DNA from: Peronospora farinosa
Taxonomy: Eukaryota; Oomycota; Peronosporomycetes; Peronosporales; Peronosporaceae
DNA length: 64,000 nucleotides
NCBI GenBank assembly: GCA_947646735.1
Contig: CANTFK010000983.1
Coordinates: 496,001 to 560,000 of the forward strand
Direction: 5' to 3'
Below the pieces are notes generated by a model. It worked only from the letters and a program-made list of their open reading frames with translations. It did no database searches and had not been told where the DNA came from. The translations under genes were made by a program, and so were the position numbers. Numbering within the stretch: position 1 is the stretch's first letter; each line of letters starts with the position of its first letter. Below, in pieces: positions 11,089 through 20,979 of the stretch.

Positions 11089-11430
11089 TGTAACGGGGCT
11101 AGAACGTACCGTCACTAGCTTACACGTGCGCTTGAGGAAGACTCAAGCCCGAGTATTAGGTATTAAGTAAATTTAACTCTGATTTTTATTTTGGTTTTAA
11201 TTCGTACTAATTACGAAGATTTTAGTCGTAATAAATACGACAGTGTTCCCGCCTTTCGGGAACCACACAATTTCAGGTTGATTTATCATTGGTCCATATT
11301 GGGGACTTTAGGCCCAATAATAAACCAATAATAAATTACCACGCTGTGCCCGCTTTTCGGGCCCAGCACCTGCCTACATATGTAATTGTTTATTTGTGTT
11401 AATGCTATATGTGTAATGTAGCCCATTACA
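11089..11430 (-). repeat. Gypsy 3' LTR (left copy)
   Basis: 342 bp. Carries an 18-bp segment (about 11102-11119) absent from the other LTR. Contains hairpin-forming CCCGCCTTTCGGGA and CCCGCTTTTCGGGC. Confidence 0.95.
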
Positions 11431-11446
11431 TCACCCCCTTCTCATG
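11431..11446 (-). other. Polypurine tract
   Basis: The minus strand reads GAGAAGGGGGTGA directly before the 3' LTR, the expected position of the plus-strand primer. Confidence 0.8.
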
Positions 11447-11449
11447 ACA

Positions 11450-11470
11450 GCACTCACCAACCGTGAGTGC
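11450..11470. other. Perfect 8-bp stem-loop by the 3' LTR
   Basis: GCACTCAC-CAACC-GTGAGTGC lies between the polypurine tract and the antisense ORF start at 11510. It could be a structure in the 5' leader of the antisense transcript or in the 3' part of the genomic RNA. Function unknown. Confidence 0.6.
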
Positions 11471-11509
11471 TCAACTGTCGAAAACCCTTCGCCCACAAAC
11501 GAATAAGCA

Positions 11510-12889
11510 ATGTCCGGAGACCCAGAACCCAATCCAGCAGGACGCCCAAGATACATCAGCGGGAATGCATCAACCAGCATCATGGCGCGGCAGCTCATAC
11601 CTTGGTCGCTGTACGACTTGTCCGGAGCTCACGCTCCGGACTCACTGGACATGATGCGGGAATACTTCCGCCGATTTCGAAAACTGCGCGGGAAAGGTTT
11701 TGATGGAATCGAGCATGAAGCTCTACAACGTTCTTGGTGCGCCTTCATCCAACGTTGGAATCGGATGCTCGAGGATGGTAGCAGCTTCCAGTTATGGCTC
11801 GCCAATCGAGAGGAACTTCGCGCCGATCACTCCATCGGCGCGCTACGCGAAAGAGTGTGTGAGGAAGCTTGGAATGAGGACCGTCTCTGCTTCGTCCATG
11901 TCAATGAAGGATGCCAATCTTGTGACTCGACTCCACGCCCAACTCATGACAAATGGCGACGACACATCGCTGAGTGTCCACTCAGCGATCGCGAACGAAG
12001 TTGGATTGCAAAGTATGAGCGAAGTCTGAGCGAACGGAGAAGCGCAGTTATTCGTGGTGCGCCTCGCTGGCAGCACCACTCGCGACAGCGGAGTCAATCT
12101 CCGCGGGATCATCAGCGCAGGGCAGCGACACGTTCGCTTGTCCGTCCTACTTCGCGATTCTCGCCTCGCAATCGTGATATGTATTCACCGCGACGTTCTC
12201 GTTCACGGCGTCGTTCTCGTTCGCGACATCGTTCTCGTTCTGGTCATCGTTCCCGTTTCCGACAACGTGAATCTCCTTACCGCTCTCGTTTGTCACGAGA
12301 GCGTTCGCGTGCTCGCCCGCCTTGGAATAGTCCGACTTCGTGGCTTCATACGACAGAACCACATCTGGAACGTCACGAAGGAGCGAGGAACGTGGTTCCC
12401 ATGTATCCTGCTCGGGAGGGAATCCAAGCCAACGTACTCGGTACCTACGCACGGATGGAACCGCACGCTTCTCATGAGCCGACTGCAGTAATGGTTGTGG
12501 AGGGTCCTCGTGACCCACAATGCGGTCTACAATCCAGCGCACCTGTCCCTCCGCATCAACAAGCGGAGGAGGGCCCTCGCGGTGGTAGAGCTGGCGTCCT
12601 GGTTGCTCAGGACGATGTTGATCAGGCCGTGAATATAGCTGCCGATGCTCGGCTGGAGGCTGAGGCTGCCAGTGAACGTGCTGCCCAGGCGGAGAAGACT
12701 TCGAGTGAGACCCGGCAGTCGAACCGTGAACTGCTCGAGCGGATAAGGATTCTGGAGCGCCAGATGCTTGGTCAGGTTCAGACGGGATCGAGACCCCGCC
12801 CCATGTCATCGGCGCGTCGAGCGCGACGGGAAGGCCGTTCGATTTACGAACCCCTGAAGCCGGCGTCGGAGCCAAACCGTGAAGCGTAG
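11510..12889 (+). CDS. Antisense ORF of the Gypsy element (459 residues, RS-rich)
   Basis: A complete ORF from MSGDPEPNPAGRPR to the stop at 12889, running opposite to gag-pol. The N-terminal 170 residues read like a globular helical domain (LQRSWCAFIQRWNRML) followed by a Cys/His cluster (C-x7-C-x2-C ... H-x5-H-x3-C, about residues 127-155). A strongly basic Arg/Ser region follows (about 190-270), then a coiled-coil-like acidic segment and a basic tail. Its first 640 nt lie outside any sense ORF; the rest (12147-12889) overlaps the chromodomain ORF on the other strand, so both strands are open. The 3' LTR lies 80 bp upstream and could supply an antisense promoter. No known family recognised. 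Antisense ORFs are known in some plant LTR elements. The globular N-terminus favours a real gene; the RS part may partly mirror the sense codons. Confidence 0.6.
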   Translation: MSGDPEPNPAGRPRYISGNASTSIMARQLIPWSLYDLSGAHAPDSLDMMREYFRRFRKLRGKGFDGIEHEALQRSWCAFIQRWNRMLEDGSSFQLWLANREELRADHSIGALRERVCEEAWNEDRLCFVHVNEGCQSCDSTPRPTHDKWRRHIAECPLSDRERSWIAKYERSLSERRSAVIRGAPRWQHHSRQRSQSPRDHQRRAATRSLVRPTSRFSPRNRDMYSPRRSRSRRRSRSRHRSRSGHRSRFRQRESPYRSRLSRERSRARPPWNSPTSWLHTTEPHLERHEGARNVVPMYPAREGIQANVLGTYARMEPHASHEPTAVMVVEGPRDPQCGLQSSAPVPPHQQAEEGPRGGRAGVLVAQDDVDQAVNIAADARLEAEAASERAAQAEKTSSETRQSNRELLERIRILERQMLGQVQTGSRPRPMSSARRARREGRSIYEPLKPASEPNREA

Positions 12890-13511
12890 CCGGACGATAT
12901 TCCTTCAGCCGCCCGACATAGAATGTCGGGTGGAGTCGCAGTGAAGAGGGGACGTCGAGTGTATAAGCGTCGCCAATTGCCTTCAGAACCTTGAATGGAC
13001 CGATGAAGCGTGGCGCGAGTTTATTCGCGCCCAAATTAGTGACCGCAGAATCCCTTAAACCTTCCGTAGATAATAATACACGGTCACCTTTCTCAAACTT
13101 GCTCATGTTCTTTCTTCCATGTTTGTCAGCGTTCTCCTTCTGTTGGTCTACAGCAGTTTGTAGTGCGTCGCGTACAAACCTGGTGATGGCTTGACGTTGG
13201 AGTATAAATTCCGACACGGCCATGTCATCAATTGGTCGCGCCGACTCAATTGGTCGCGCCGACTCAATCGGCGCGTAGTTGGCACGTTTACCCGAAGACG
13301 GGTCAATCAATGTCTGCGCAGTCCATCGAGCTAATGGGGACGCCACCTCTGATGGCGTCAAAATGGCCGTCTTTGCCTTGGATCGTGTTACTGCATTCGC
13401 GCTCAAAATACCGTGAGCTGCACTCGATCCTTGTTTATCACCTTTATCCCCCCCCCAGAGTGGAGCCACTAGGTGTTGTGGGTCGCCCCACGGCCAGGAC
13501 AGTAGGAACAC
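12147..13511 (-). CDS. Gypsy pol C-terminus: integrase C-terminal region and chromodomain
   Basis: This frame continues pol after a frame change at the G9 run (13456-13448). It has the integrase C-terminal SH3-like region (FEKGDRVLLSTEGL, LAPRFIGPFKVLKAIGDAYT, LRLHPTFYVGRLKEYRP), a Pro/Gln-rich linker, then a chromodomain with YRVRWLGFPPEQDTWEPRS. Chromodomains in chromoviral integrases guide insertion to particular chromatin. A repetitive Asn/Glu/Asp/Val tail of NENDVANENDAV type precedes the end. The first ATG of this frame (13511) overlaps pol, but the frame was probably not an independent gene. Confidence 0.88.
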   Translation of the reverse strand: MFLLSWPWGDPQHLVAPLWGGDKGDKQGSSAAHGILSANAVTRSKAKTAILTPSEVASPLARWTAQTLIDPSSGKRANYAPIESARPIESARPIDDMAVSEFILQRQAITRFVRDALQTAVDQQKENADKHGRKNMSKFEKGDRVLLSTEGLRDSAVTNLGANKLAPRFIGPFKVLKAIGDAYTLDVPSSLRLHPTFYVGRLKEYRPATLHGLAPTPASGVRKSNGLPVALDAPMTWGGVSIPSEPDQASGAPESLSARAVHGSTAGSHSKSSPPGQHVHWQPQPPAEHRQLYSRPDQHRPEQPGRQLYHREGPPPLVDAEGQVRWIVDRIVGHEDPPQPLLQSAHEKRAVPSVRRYRVRWLGFPPEQDTWEPRSSLLRDVPDVVLSYEATKSDYSKAGEHANALVTNESGKEIHVVGNGNDDQNENDVANENDAVNENVAVNTYHDCEARIAK

Positions 13512-16188
13512 GAGGGTGACGAGCCGAATTTACAAAAAATGGCGTCAACCCTGTTGACGCGTGTACGGCGTTGTTGAGTGCGAACTCAGCGAGTGGTAAA
13601 AATGCACTCCAACTTGTAAATGACGTAGCATAACTCCGAAGAACATCTTCGAGGACTCGGTTCACGCGCTCGGTCTGCCCATCCGTTTCCGGATGGGATG
13701 CCGTCGACATCAGCAGTTTTGTCCCGAGGAGCTCGAAAAGTGATGTCCAAAATGCGGACGTAAATCGCGGATCACGGTCCGAAACAATGTTTTCTGGAAG
13801 GCCATGATGACGGAACACCGCGTCGATGAAGTGCGCCGCGGTCTCTGCCGCGGTGACCTTAGCGTGAACAGGCACGAGATGTGTCATCTTGCTGAATCTG
13901 TCAACAAAGACCAAGATGCCCGTTCGAGCTTGGCTATCGGGCGCAAGCCCGAAGATAAAGTCCATCGAAACTGATCTCCAGGCCTCTGCTGCAATTGGCA
14001 ACGATCGAAAGGGAGCCTGTGACGATGGAGATGGCTTCACACGCTGGCATATTTCGCACGTTCGGATCCAGTTGCGTACCCACTTATACATGTGGGGCCA
14101 GAAGAAGTCTCGAGACACAGCCGCGAAAGTCTTTTCGCGGCCTAAATGGCCGCCAGCAGGAGCATCGTGATACTCGTGAATGATTCTTGCACGCAAATCC
14201 ATGTCATTGGCAATCACCGTGCGAGGAGAATCGAATTGGTCGATGCTATACAGAAGCAAATCGCCATCTAAACTGTATCGATGAATATGGTCGCGCTTGG
14301 TACGGGATAATGCTCCCAGTGCAGCATCGCTGGGAGCACGCAGATACTCGATAATGTCTGCATAATCTGAGTCACCCTTGTACGCTGCGACGATCTCATC
14401 AAATAAACACGGCTCGGGTGTAACCCGAGTTAAGTTCAGCGATACACACATTGCACATCGGTCATCATCGTCCTCGTCATCAGTAGCCTGGCGACTCAGA
14501 GCAGTCCGAGGATCGTAGTCGGGACGTCGTGACAAGGCGTCAGCGAGAATATTGGTCTTGCCTGGCTTGTAATGCACGACGAAGTTGTACTCAGAGAAGA
14601 ATGAGAGCCATCGTGCCATCCGTTGGGACAGGTGTGGGCTCTTCATCGCTGTGCGCAGCGATGCATGATCGGTGTACAAAGCAAACGTACTTTCACCAAG
14701 GAGATGCACGCGAAACTTGATGAGTGCATAGCGCATCGCTAATAACTCCTTGTCGTGAACCGGATAGTTCTTCTCAGCTGGCTTCATCTGTCGCGACTGA
14801 TAACTCACGACTCGTTCACGGCCCTCATCATCAAATTGCATGAGGGCACAACCGATTGCAAAATCACTGGCGTCGCAAACCACGTGGAACGGCTTGGAAT
14901 CGTCTGGTAGGACCAGGACTGGCGCTGACGCTAGTCTCTTCTTTACTGCTTCGAAGGCTGCTTGGTGCTCGGGACGCCACAACCACGTGGCGTCTTTCTT
15001 CAAGAGTGACGACAAAGGCTGGATAGAACCAACATAATCCTTTGTATACTTGTGCAAATAATTAGCCAAGCCGAGCCACTGGCGCAACTCCGTAGGGTTC
15101 TTGGGCGTGGGCCAAGAACAGATGGACGACACCTTCTCTGGATCAGCTCGAACTCCCGATTTACTCACATAGCAACCTAACACCGGAATCTCCGGTGCAC
15201 AAAAGACACACTTCTTGAGATTCGCGTACAACTTGTTGTCCCGCATAACTTGAAACACTTGCTTCAGGTGTTGAAGGTGAACTTGGACATCGTTGAGGTT
15301 GCCCTCGGCGCGACTATGGACGAAGATATCGTCAAAATAACTTGGGGCAAAGTTCCGAAGAGGTCTCAACACTTGAGACACCATGCGATTGAAAGTGGTC
15401 GGAGCGTTCTTCAACCCTTGTGGCATTACCAGCCATTCCCATAACATGCCACTCGGGGTGCTCACCGCGGTGAGTGGGATATCGCTCGGGCGCATCAAAA
15501 TATGGTAAAAGCCATCGGTCAAGTCGATGGCACTGAAGATGACACTTCCTGACATGGAATTCAGCACCATGTCCTTCCTGGGAATTGGCGTTTGCGCAGG
15601 AATAGTGGCATCATTCAACTTATTGAACGCATGCACTATCCGCCAGCCTCCCGTAGTCTTCTTCACGCAGAAGGTTGGACTCGAATGTGGTGAGATACTC
15701 TCCCGCACATGACCCGCTTTGCGGCGGCCTTCAAAGAATGCGTCAATAGCTTCGACTTGATCTCGAGGCAACGGCCACTGCCGTGTCACACAATACTTCG
15801 ACCCTAGCACGAGATCAATCTCGTGCCGAACACCGCGGTCCGCAGGAAGTTCAGCCGGGATCTTGTCCGGGAACACGTCTGCATACTCACGAGCAATGTC
15901 GTAGACGGGGTTACCAGACTCTCGCAGGGCCTCCCATGACTGTGATGCAAACCTTTCTTCACGCGCAGACTTCGGCTCAGCGCTTTGAGGACGCGCCATA
16001 TGCTCCTCGTTTGCCACGGTAACCACCTCGTTGGTGATTAGACACACTTGTTCCACAGTGCCTCCCTTAAGGTCACGTAGGAAATGCTTCCAGGAAAGCC
16101 CTGGAAGACTTGTAATGGAAGACGCATTACGAGGAGGACTCTCGACCTCGATATATTGGCGCCTTTGTGGACTCCCTTCCACGTACAC
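13444..16188 (-). CDS. Gypsy pol: reverse transcriptase, RNase H, integrase
   Basis: A 914-codon open frame with no ATG required at its start. [47 protein letters not shown] and the catalytic [10 protein letters not shown]. RNase [38 protein letters not shown]. Integrase: the HHCC zinc domain ([12 protein letters not shown] ... CEICQRV) and the DDE core ([43 protein letters not shown]). All catalytic residues appear present. The frame ends in TLGGG-stop at the G9 run; the chromodomain part continues in another frame. It is in the gag frame and overlaps the protease ORF by about 60 nt, so pol expression needs a +1 change from protease. Confidence 0.95.
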   Translation of the reverse strand: MYVEGSPQRRQYIEVESPPRNASSITSLPGLSWKHFLRDLKGGTVEQVCLITNEVVTVANEEHMARPQSAEPKSAREERFASQSWEALRESGNPVYDIAREYADVFPDKIPAELPADRGVRHEIDLVLGSKYCVTRQWPLPRDQVEAIDAFFEGRRKAGHVRESISPHSSPTFCVKKTTGGWRIVHAFNKLNDATIPAQTPIPRKDMVLNSMSGSVIFSAIDLTDGFYHILMRPSDIPLTAVSTPSGMLWEWLVMPQGLKNAPTTFNRMVSQVLRPLRNFAPSYFDDIFVHSRAEGNLNDVQVHLQHLKQVFQVMRDNKLYANLKKCVFCAPEIPVLGCYVSKSGVRADPEKVSSICSWPTPKNPTELRQWLGLANYLHKYTKDYVGSIQPLSSLLKKDATWLWRPEHQAAFEAVKKRLASAPVLVLPDDSKPFHVVCDASDFAIGCALMQFDDEGRERVVSYQSRQMKPAEKNYPVHDKELLAMRYALIKFRVHLLGESTFALYTDHASLRTAMKSPHLSQRMARWLSFFSEYNFVVHYKPGKTNILADALSRRPDYDPRTALSRQATDDEDDDDRCAMCVSLNLTRVTPEPCLFDEIVAAYKGDSDYADIIEYLRAPSDAALGALSRTKRDHIHRYSLDGDLLLYSIDQFDSPRTVIANDMDLRARIIHEYHDAPAGGHLGREKTFAAVSRDFFWPHMYKWVRNWIRTCEICQRVKPSPSSQAPFRSLPIAAEAWRSVSMDFIFGLAPDSQARTGILVFVDRFSKMTHLVPVHAKVTAAETAAHFIDAVFRHHGLPENIVSDRDPRFTSAFWTSLFELLGTKLLMSTASHPETDGQTERVNRVLEDVLRSYATSFTSWSAFLPLAEFALNNAVHASTGLTPFFVNSARHPRVPTVLAVGRPTTPSGSTLGGG
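13448..13456. other. G9/C9 homopolymer at the pol frame break
   Basis: Nine Cs on the plus strand (nine Gs in the coding strand) mark where the integrase frame stops and the chromodomain frame takes over by +1. A one-base expansion of a shorter G run, or a sequencing error, would explain it. Confidence 0.8.
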
Positions 16189-17511
16189 GACATTCCAACG
16201 CTAAATTCTCGGTGCTGTTGTCCCCATCGTGCTTCGAGTCACTACTCGAAGCTGGCGAACCGCAGTCAGGTGATAAACCATCACCCCCCTCTAGGCACTG
16301 GATGTCGTCATCCAAGATGCCGGAAACACTGGACGGGAGTACCCCAAACTCGACCGTCGACACTTGATGCGGGAGCTCCTGCTCGGCCGCCGTAAACCCG
16401 CGTGGGAGCCCCTGCTCAACCACAGTATGCCCATGTGGGAACCTCGGTTCGACCACAGTGGGTGATGATGGGAATCCCGGTTCGACCATCATGCTCTCGC
16501 GTGGGGACTCCTGTCCGTCCACGTTGTACTCGTGTGGGAGCCCCTGCTCGACCACAATATGCCCATGTGGGAACCTCGGTTCGACCACAGTGGGTGATGA
16601 TGGGAACCCCGGTTCGACCATCATGCTCTCGCGTGAGGACTCCTGTCCGTCCACGTCACACTCGCTGGCGAGCTCTTGCTCGTCGCCACAATGCCTTTGT
16701 GGGAGCCCCTGCTCGACCACAATAGGTGCAGATGGGAACCCCGGTTCAACCACTGCATTCACGTGCGGGAACCCCTGTTCAACCGCATTAATGACGCGCG
16801 GGAACCCCTGTTCGACCGCGTCGTCCTCGTCGTCCTCTTCGCTCTGTAGCGAGGAGTCACTGTCACTTGTGTCCCGAAGAACAGCACAAGCAGTGCAGAG
16901 AGGGCCATCGCTCGCTCTGTGCACCGCCAACGTCGTGGAATCGCGATCCACGACTGTGACGTTTGGCCAGTCACTTGGAGATACCAAGAGATGGGTAAAC
17001 ACTTCACTGACATCGAACTTGCGTCGACGTCTCACTGATCTGGCTAACCAGTCGATCTGGGGCTTATAACGTGCCAACCATGGCATGCCCAGTATGCAAT
17101 CGAATGCATAATTCATCGCGATCACCAAGAAATCATCATTACTGCGAAAGCCATCAAACGTATACGGCAACGACACTTCGCGCCGCGATACGCGGTGTGG
17201 TTTCCCGTCAGCCAACTTGACGACGACTTGGCCAGGTCCCTCACGGACCTGAATGCTGGGAGGCAGCATCGACAAACAAGATTCACGAAAGAAATTGTTT
17301 GTTGCTCCTGAGTCCAGGAGTGCTCGCAGAGGTCGCCGGACGCCGGCGACATGTAAACTGACAATAATCAGACGTGAATCACCACTCGTAGTGGTGGCAT
17401 TTAACCGTGCGCGTAGCGCAGGAGGACTGGAAGGTTGGGCTGCCACCGGGGGACCCGGACCTCCGTTCCAACCAGTAGGGCGCCCTGCACCTACTGGTCC
17501 CGACCGTTTTT
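16127..17511 (-). CDS. Gypsy aspartic protease with repetitive C-terminal extension
   Basis: Reached from gag by -1 frameshifting near 17506, so it needs no start codon; the frame is open from there to 16127. A retropepsin-like domain comes first: [11 protein letters not shown] (catalytic DSGA), a hydrophobic core, and ILGMPWL (the second flap-side motif), about residues 40-140 from the first listed in-frame GTG at 17446. An acidic Ser/Glu/Asp linker follows, then about 170 residues of repeats alternating VEQGLPH-, VEPGFPS- and [12 protein letters not shown] units. One 44-residue block is tandemly duplicated (16402-16533 and 16534-16665). Such a long repeat extension is not typical of Gypsy proteases. 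Confidence 0.88.
16402..16665 (-). repeat. 132-bp tandem duplication within the protease ORF
   Basis: Two nearly identical 132-bp units (44 codons) starting at 16402 and 16534, within a larger set of degenerate shorter repeats (about 16400-16820) that encode VExGFP/VEQGLP units. Confidence 0.85.
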
Positions 17512-17512
17512 T
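17471..17512 (-). promoter_or_regulatory. Programmed -1 frameshift signal between gag and protease
   Basis: On the minus strand the slippery heptamer A AAA AAC (17512-17506) sits in the gag frame (codons CCA AAA AAC). After a 7-nt spacer comes a stem with arms ACCAGTAGG (17498-17490) and CCTACTGGT (17479-17471), fully complementary and containing the gag stop TAG (17493-17491). Slipping back one base at the heptamer enters exactly the protease frame. Heptamer, spacer length and downstream stem fit known retroviral -1 frameshift sites. Seen in the sequence; activity is inferred. Confidence 0.85.
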
Positions 17513-18540
17513 GGACGTGCGGCCGGTACAGCACCCTCATGATGGGCGTCCACTACTTGCACCGATAATGGGGCTGGCGCACGGCACTCTGCCGCGCGAT
17601 GTCCTGGCTTGCGACAACGAAAGCAAACCATTGGACGCCCGGTGCGAGCGTCACCTTTATGATGAAAGACACGTCGCCGGTCACCCGACGACTCAATAAC
17701 GTCGATCTCCATAGGTTCTGGGCCAGAAGGACGGGGAACGCTGACGACCGAGGGTTTGGCATAGGCCTTTGTGACCCTAAAGTCTTCACGGAGTGCGATG
17801 GCGAATGCCTCCTCCAATGTGGCAGGCTCGGCGCGCTCCAGCGATAAGCGGGTCTGCCCCTCACGCATACCATCCACAAAGACATTCACCTGTGTGTACA
17901 TGTCCATGGGGTGCGTGATAATACACGACGCCAGATGCCTAGCCATCTGTACGTAGTCGCGCATCGCCATTTTACCCTGTCGCATCGACAGGAATCTTGA
18001 TCGCACCAGTTTCTCCTCTTGTGGTGGCTCGAAGGCAAGACGGAGATCGTCCTGGATGGTATCCAAGGTGGGAAATGCGTGCTCGTCCACAACGAGCTTA
18101 CCAAGGGCCCACTCCTTGGCCTTCCCGGTGAGGCGGGAAAGAAGAAAGTTGACCTTCGCCTGTGGAGCCTCAAGAAGTCTCGAGGCGATGGCGATATCAA
18201 CTTCTCGGAACCACCGGTTCAGCGATAACCGGTCCTTACCTTCTCCAGAGTAGGAGGAGGTTTCCATCTTCACGGCCTCATTACGTGAAGGGCGCGAGGG
18301 AGTTAAGCCTCGCCGGTTGGATTCGGCGAGCTCGCGTGCCATAAACTCATGTATGGCGAGACGTTGCGCGTCAGGGGTCGCTGATCTCATCAGCGACGCG
18401 ACGAATGCCTCTCCCGATATCGCCGCGAGGCGATTAAGGGCATCCCACTCAACACCAGTAAGATGGGGGAAGGTCGCGTGCTCCAGAAATAAGTCTGGAG
18501 CGTCAAAGTACGACGATTCGCTCATCCCAAACTCGGGCAT
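17491..18540 (-). CDS. Gypsy gag polyprotein
   Basis: 349 residues starting [13 protein letters not shown], 12 nt after the primer site. The capsid-like helical retrotransposon gag domain is at about residues 95-230 ([37 protein letters not shown]). One CCHC zinc knuckle lies near the end, [14 protein letters not shown]. The stop lies inside the frameshift stem-loop. The frame is intact. Confidence 0.93.
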   Translation of the reverse strand: MPEFGMSESSYFDAPDLFLEHATFPHLTGVEWDALNRLAAISGEAFVASLMRSATPDAQRLAIHEFMARELAESNRRGLTPSRPSRNEAVKMETSSYSGEGKDRLSLNRWFREVDIAIASRLLEAPQAKVNFLLSRLTGKAKEWALGKLVVDEHAFPTLDTIQDDLRLAFEPPQEEKLVRSRFLSMRQGKMAMRDYVQMARHLASCIITHPMDMYTQVNVFVDGMREGQTRLSLERAEPATLEEAFAIALREDFRVTKAYAKPSVVSVPRPSGPEPMEIDVIESSGDRRRVFHHKGDARTGRPMVCFRCRKPGHRAAECRAPAPLSVQVVDAHHEGAVPAARPKNGRDQ

Positions 18541-18551
18541 AGGAAGGACTA

Positions 18552-18564
18552 CAAAGTGCTACCA
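18552..18564 (-). other. Primer binding site of the Gypsy element
   Basis: The minus strand reads TGGTAGCACTTTG two bases inside the 5' LTR. TGGTAGCA would pair with a tRNA ending TGCTACCA, as initiator tRNA-Met does in many eukaryotes. Only 8 nt match convincingly, so the tRNA is tentative. Confidence 0.55.
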
Positions 18565-18566
18565 GG

Positions 18567-18889
18567 TGTAACGGGGCTATTACACGTGCGCTTGAGGAAG
18601 ACTCAAGCCCGAGTATTAGGTATTAAGTAAATTTAACTCTGATTTTATTTTGGTTTTAATTCGTACTAATTACGAAGATTTTAGTCGTAATAAATACGAC
18701 AGTGTTCCCGCCTTTCGGGAACCACACAATTTCAGGTTGATTTATCATTGGTCCATATTGGGGACTTTAGGCCCAATAATAAACCAATAATAAATTACCA
18801 CGCTGTGCCCGCTATTCGGGCCCAGCACCTGCCTACATATGTAATTGTTTATTTGTGTTAATGCTATATGTGTAATGTAGCCCATTACA
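18567..18889 (-). repeat. Gypsy 5' LTR (right copy)
   Basis: 323 bp. Same ends as 11089-11430, differing by one base substitution, a T-run indel and lack of an 18-bp segment. Confidence 0.95.
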
Positions 18890-18894
18890 TGATA

Positions 18895-20820
18895 TGTCTT
18901 AGATAGAAAGATGATCGGGTGGTTCTCACTTGCAAATTGGCAAAGATATCTCACCGTTTGTTAAGCAATCCCGACGAGAAGCCATCTTCATTCGATTAAA
19001 CGCTCCTGACAACCTAAGTTTCAATATAAATTCGATATAAGCATGCTGCGGGTGCGTTTAGTAATGCTTTGGATACCGCCACAACTGTTCAGCATTTACA
19101 GTTAAGCTTCAACCGCATGTTTGCGATGGTCAAGGTACTTTATGGTAACACCTGTAATCAGCTGCTATGGTGATCGCCGTTACATGCTGATGATAAAATC
19201 TGTTAATTCGAGAGGCAGTCTCGAGATAGTTGATGCGGCACTAAACCCGGCACTTGAATAGTAGAAGATAGTGGAGTCGGAACAACCTCATCACAAAAGG
19301 CCATGTAGCAAATCAATGCGATCCGGCGTTTCATGACAACGTCGTGCTGTGAAAGTACGTTGAGCTTTATTGGTTAAGCATCTTAAAGTCATCTGCAGCA
19401 GTCCACCATCAACTAGCACGTTACAAGCATGAAGTTTGCAACACCTTCTCCAATTCCAGAACATTAACGATATTTCGAGATGTTCGCTCGTCGCCAATCA
19501 GACGTATGTGGTGTAGGGAATGTACAAATGTGATATTTCTATTGTATGACATATTTCGACCACAACGAGTTTTCCTCGTCGAGTTTGCTTGTCGAGTATT
19601 GCCTCGTCAAGCCTTGGCTCGTCAAGTCGTTGTTCATCGAGTTTCCAGACATCTAATTTACATTCGTCGAGTTTCAGCTTGCCGAGTTATCGCTCGTCGA
19701 GGCTTCGGGCGTCAAATTGTTAGTTCCATTGAGAGCGGTAGAAAGATCGACTGTCCGTTTCACTAGATAACTGTATAGGAAAGACAGTGTAATAGCAGAG
19801 CTATTCAAAAGGTTCTCTGGAGAAGAAAAAGAGATAAACTAATACAGAGCAGATATTCCAAGTCAACCAAGTCAAGAACATGTGCGCACTTCTATGGTGG
19901 GGCTTAGCTCGCGTATCAGCGAAAAAAAATCTCGTCAAATGACGAGTCGGTGTGCCTTAATGCTAATATGTTTGTCAATTATTACTTTTCTCATTGACAG
20001 CACAACGATATAGATGCATAGTGTGAATAGATTGTCGTCTATCCACTAAAACGGTAGTAAAAGGATCGGGGCTGTTAAAAGAAGAGAAAGTCGCTGTTAC
20101 TCGCTAGAGCCTTAGCAGAGGGCACCGTAAACCTTATAGTTGGGCGTTAACTGCGCCCGGTGACCTGTAAAGCGCGAAAGCGCCGGCGTTGACCCATTGG
20201 TGTGAGGACACAGACTTGAGAGGAACGAAAGCTGCTGAGCTCAGGCAGGCTTCTGAAGAATTAATTGTGGGTACTTAGCTAGGGCGAAAGTCGCAACTGA
20301 ACGCAAACGGGCGAACCACAAAGGAAGTTATTCCTAACGTATTTGCTCAATTGCGCCGGCTTGCTCGTCGAATTGTTGTTTTGAAATTTACAGTCATATC
20401 AATAGACGTCTCTGACAATCACAATATCACACGTACATATTGCCAGTCATCATCCATCGCAACTTGAATTCATATCACCTCCTGTCGACTATTGACGCGA
20501 AGGCCATAGAAATCGTTGACTTTCCCAGTCCTGGAGGACCGAAAACACTGCCTAGGTGACCTTCTTTCAGCTTCCCATTCCCGTAAGTACTTAACTTGCT
20601 CATGAAAGTTGGGTCTGCAGTACAGCATTAGTCGCTATAAAAGAAGTTTAAAGCAGCCGTATTCTTCTTCACTAGTCAGAGGTACTTTGACTCTGAGTCG
20701 TAGATGTGAGGTCCCAACGGACTGAACTTACAGGAAAATGAGCACTAGATGGTAAAAATGTAAAAATGAATTTATTTAGGTCGTTAGTTGGCAACTTTCT
20801 TATGCTACTCGAAACCTACT
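18895..20820. other. Repeat-rich intergenic DNA without recognised gene
   Basis: No ORF with recognisable content. Includes degenerate TCGTCGAG-type repeats (about 19567-19705). A TATAAAAG box near 20638, near the downstream side of the Copia debris, may be part of an old LTR, but LTR ends could not be placed. Confidence 0.5.
19567..19712. repeat. Degenerate TCGTCGAGT short repeats
   Basis: About eight imperfect copies of (G/T)CTCGTCGAG(T) or CTCGTCAAG at irregular 12-25 bp spacing. Similar motifs recur near 19930 and 20368. Origin unknown. Confidence 0.5.
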
Positions 20821-20979
20821 GGATTCTTTGACTACACATCGAGCATTTGCAATTTCCACGTTGCGCATTGTTGATCGTCTAAGCGTACATTTCGGTTACC
20901 ACTTTCTGGCCGAAATGCTTCTTCGACAACATTCTCACTCGACACCGCAGAACTTACCTCTTGATACCCAACAGATTAC

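Larger units (their letters stand above)
11089..18889 (-). mobile_element. Chromodomain Ty3/Gypsy LTR retrotransposon, young insertion
   Basis: A 7.8-kb minus-strand element. LTRs at 11089-11430 and 18567-18889 start TGTAACGGGGCTA and end TAGCCCATTACA. A perfect 5-bp target duplication TGATA lies at 11084-11088 and 18890-18894. On the minus strand the order is 5' LTR, primer site, gag, protease, RT-RNase H-integrase, chromodomain, polypurine tract, 3' LTR. The LTRs differ by one substitution, one single-base indel and one 18-bp indel, so insertion was recent. Gag-protease are linked by a -1 frameshift signal. Two further frame changes, near 16.13-16.20 kb and at a G9 tract at 13.45 kb, need explanation. 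An ORF of 459 codons runs antisense in the 3' part. Confidence 0.96.

Noticed and set aside
16458..17069. 203-codon plus-strand ORF in the Gypsy protease region
   Set aside because: Mirror of the protease repeat extension: Gly/Ser/Thr-rich repeats follow the sense repeats exactly. Unlike the antisense ORF at 11510-12889 it has no part free of sense coding.
20125..20345. GC-richer block (CGCGAAAGCGCCGGCG and similar) suspected to be rRNA
   Set aside because: It does not match any rRNA segment I can recognise; more likely part of an old LTR.
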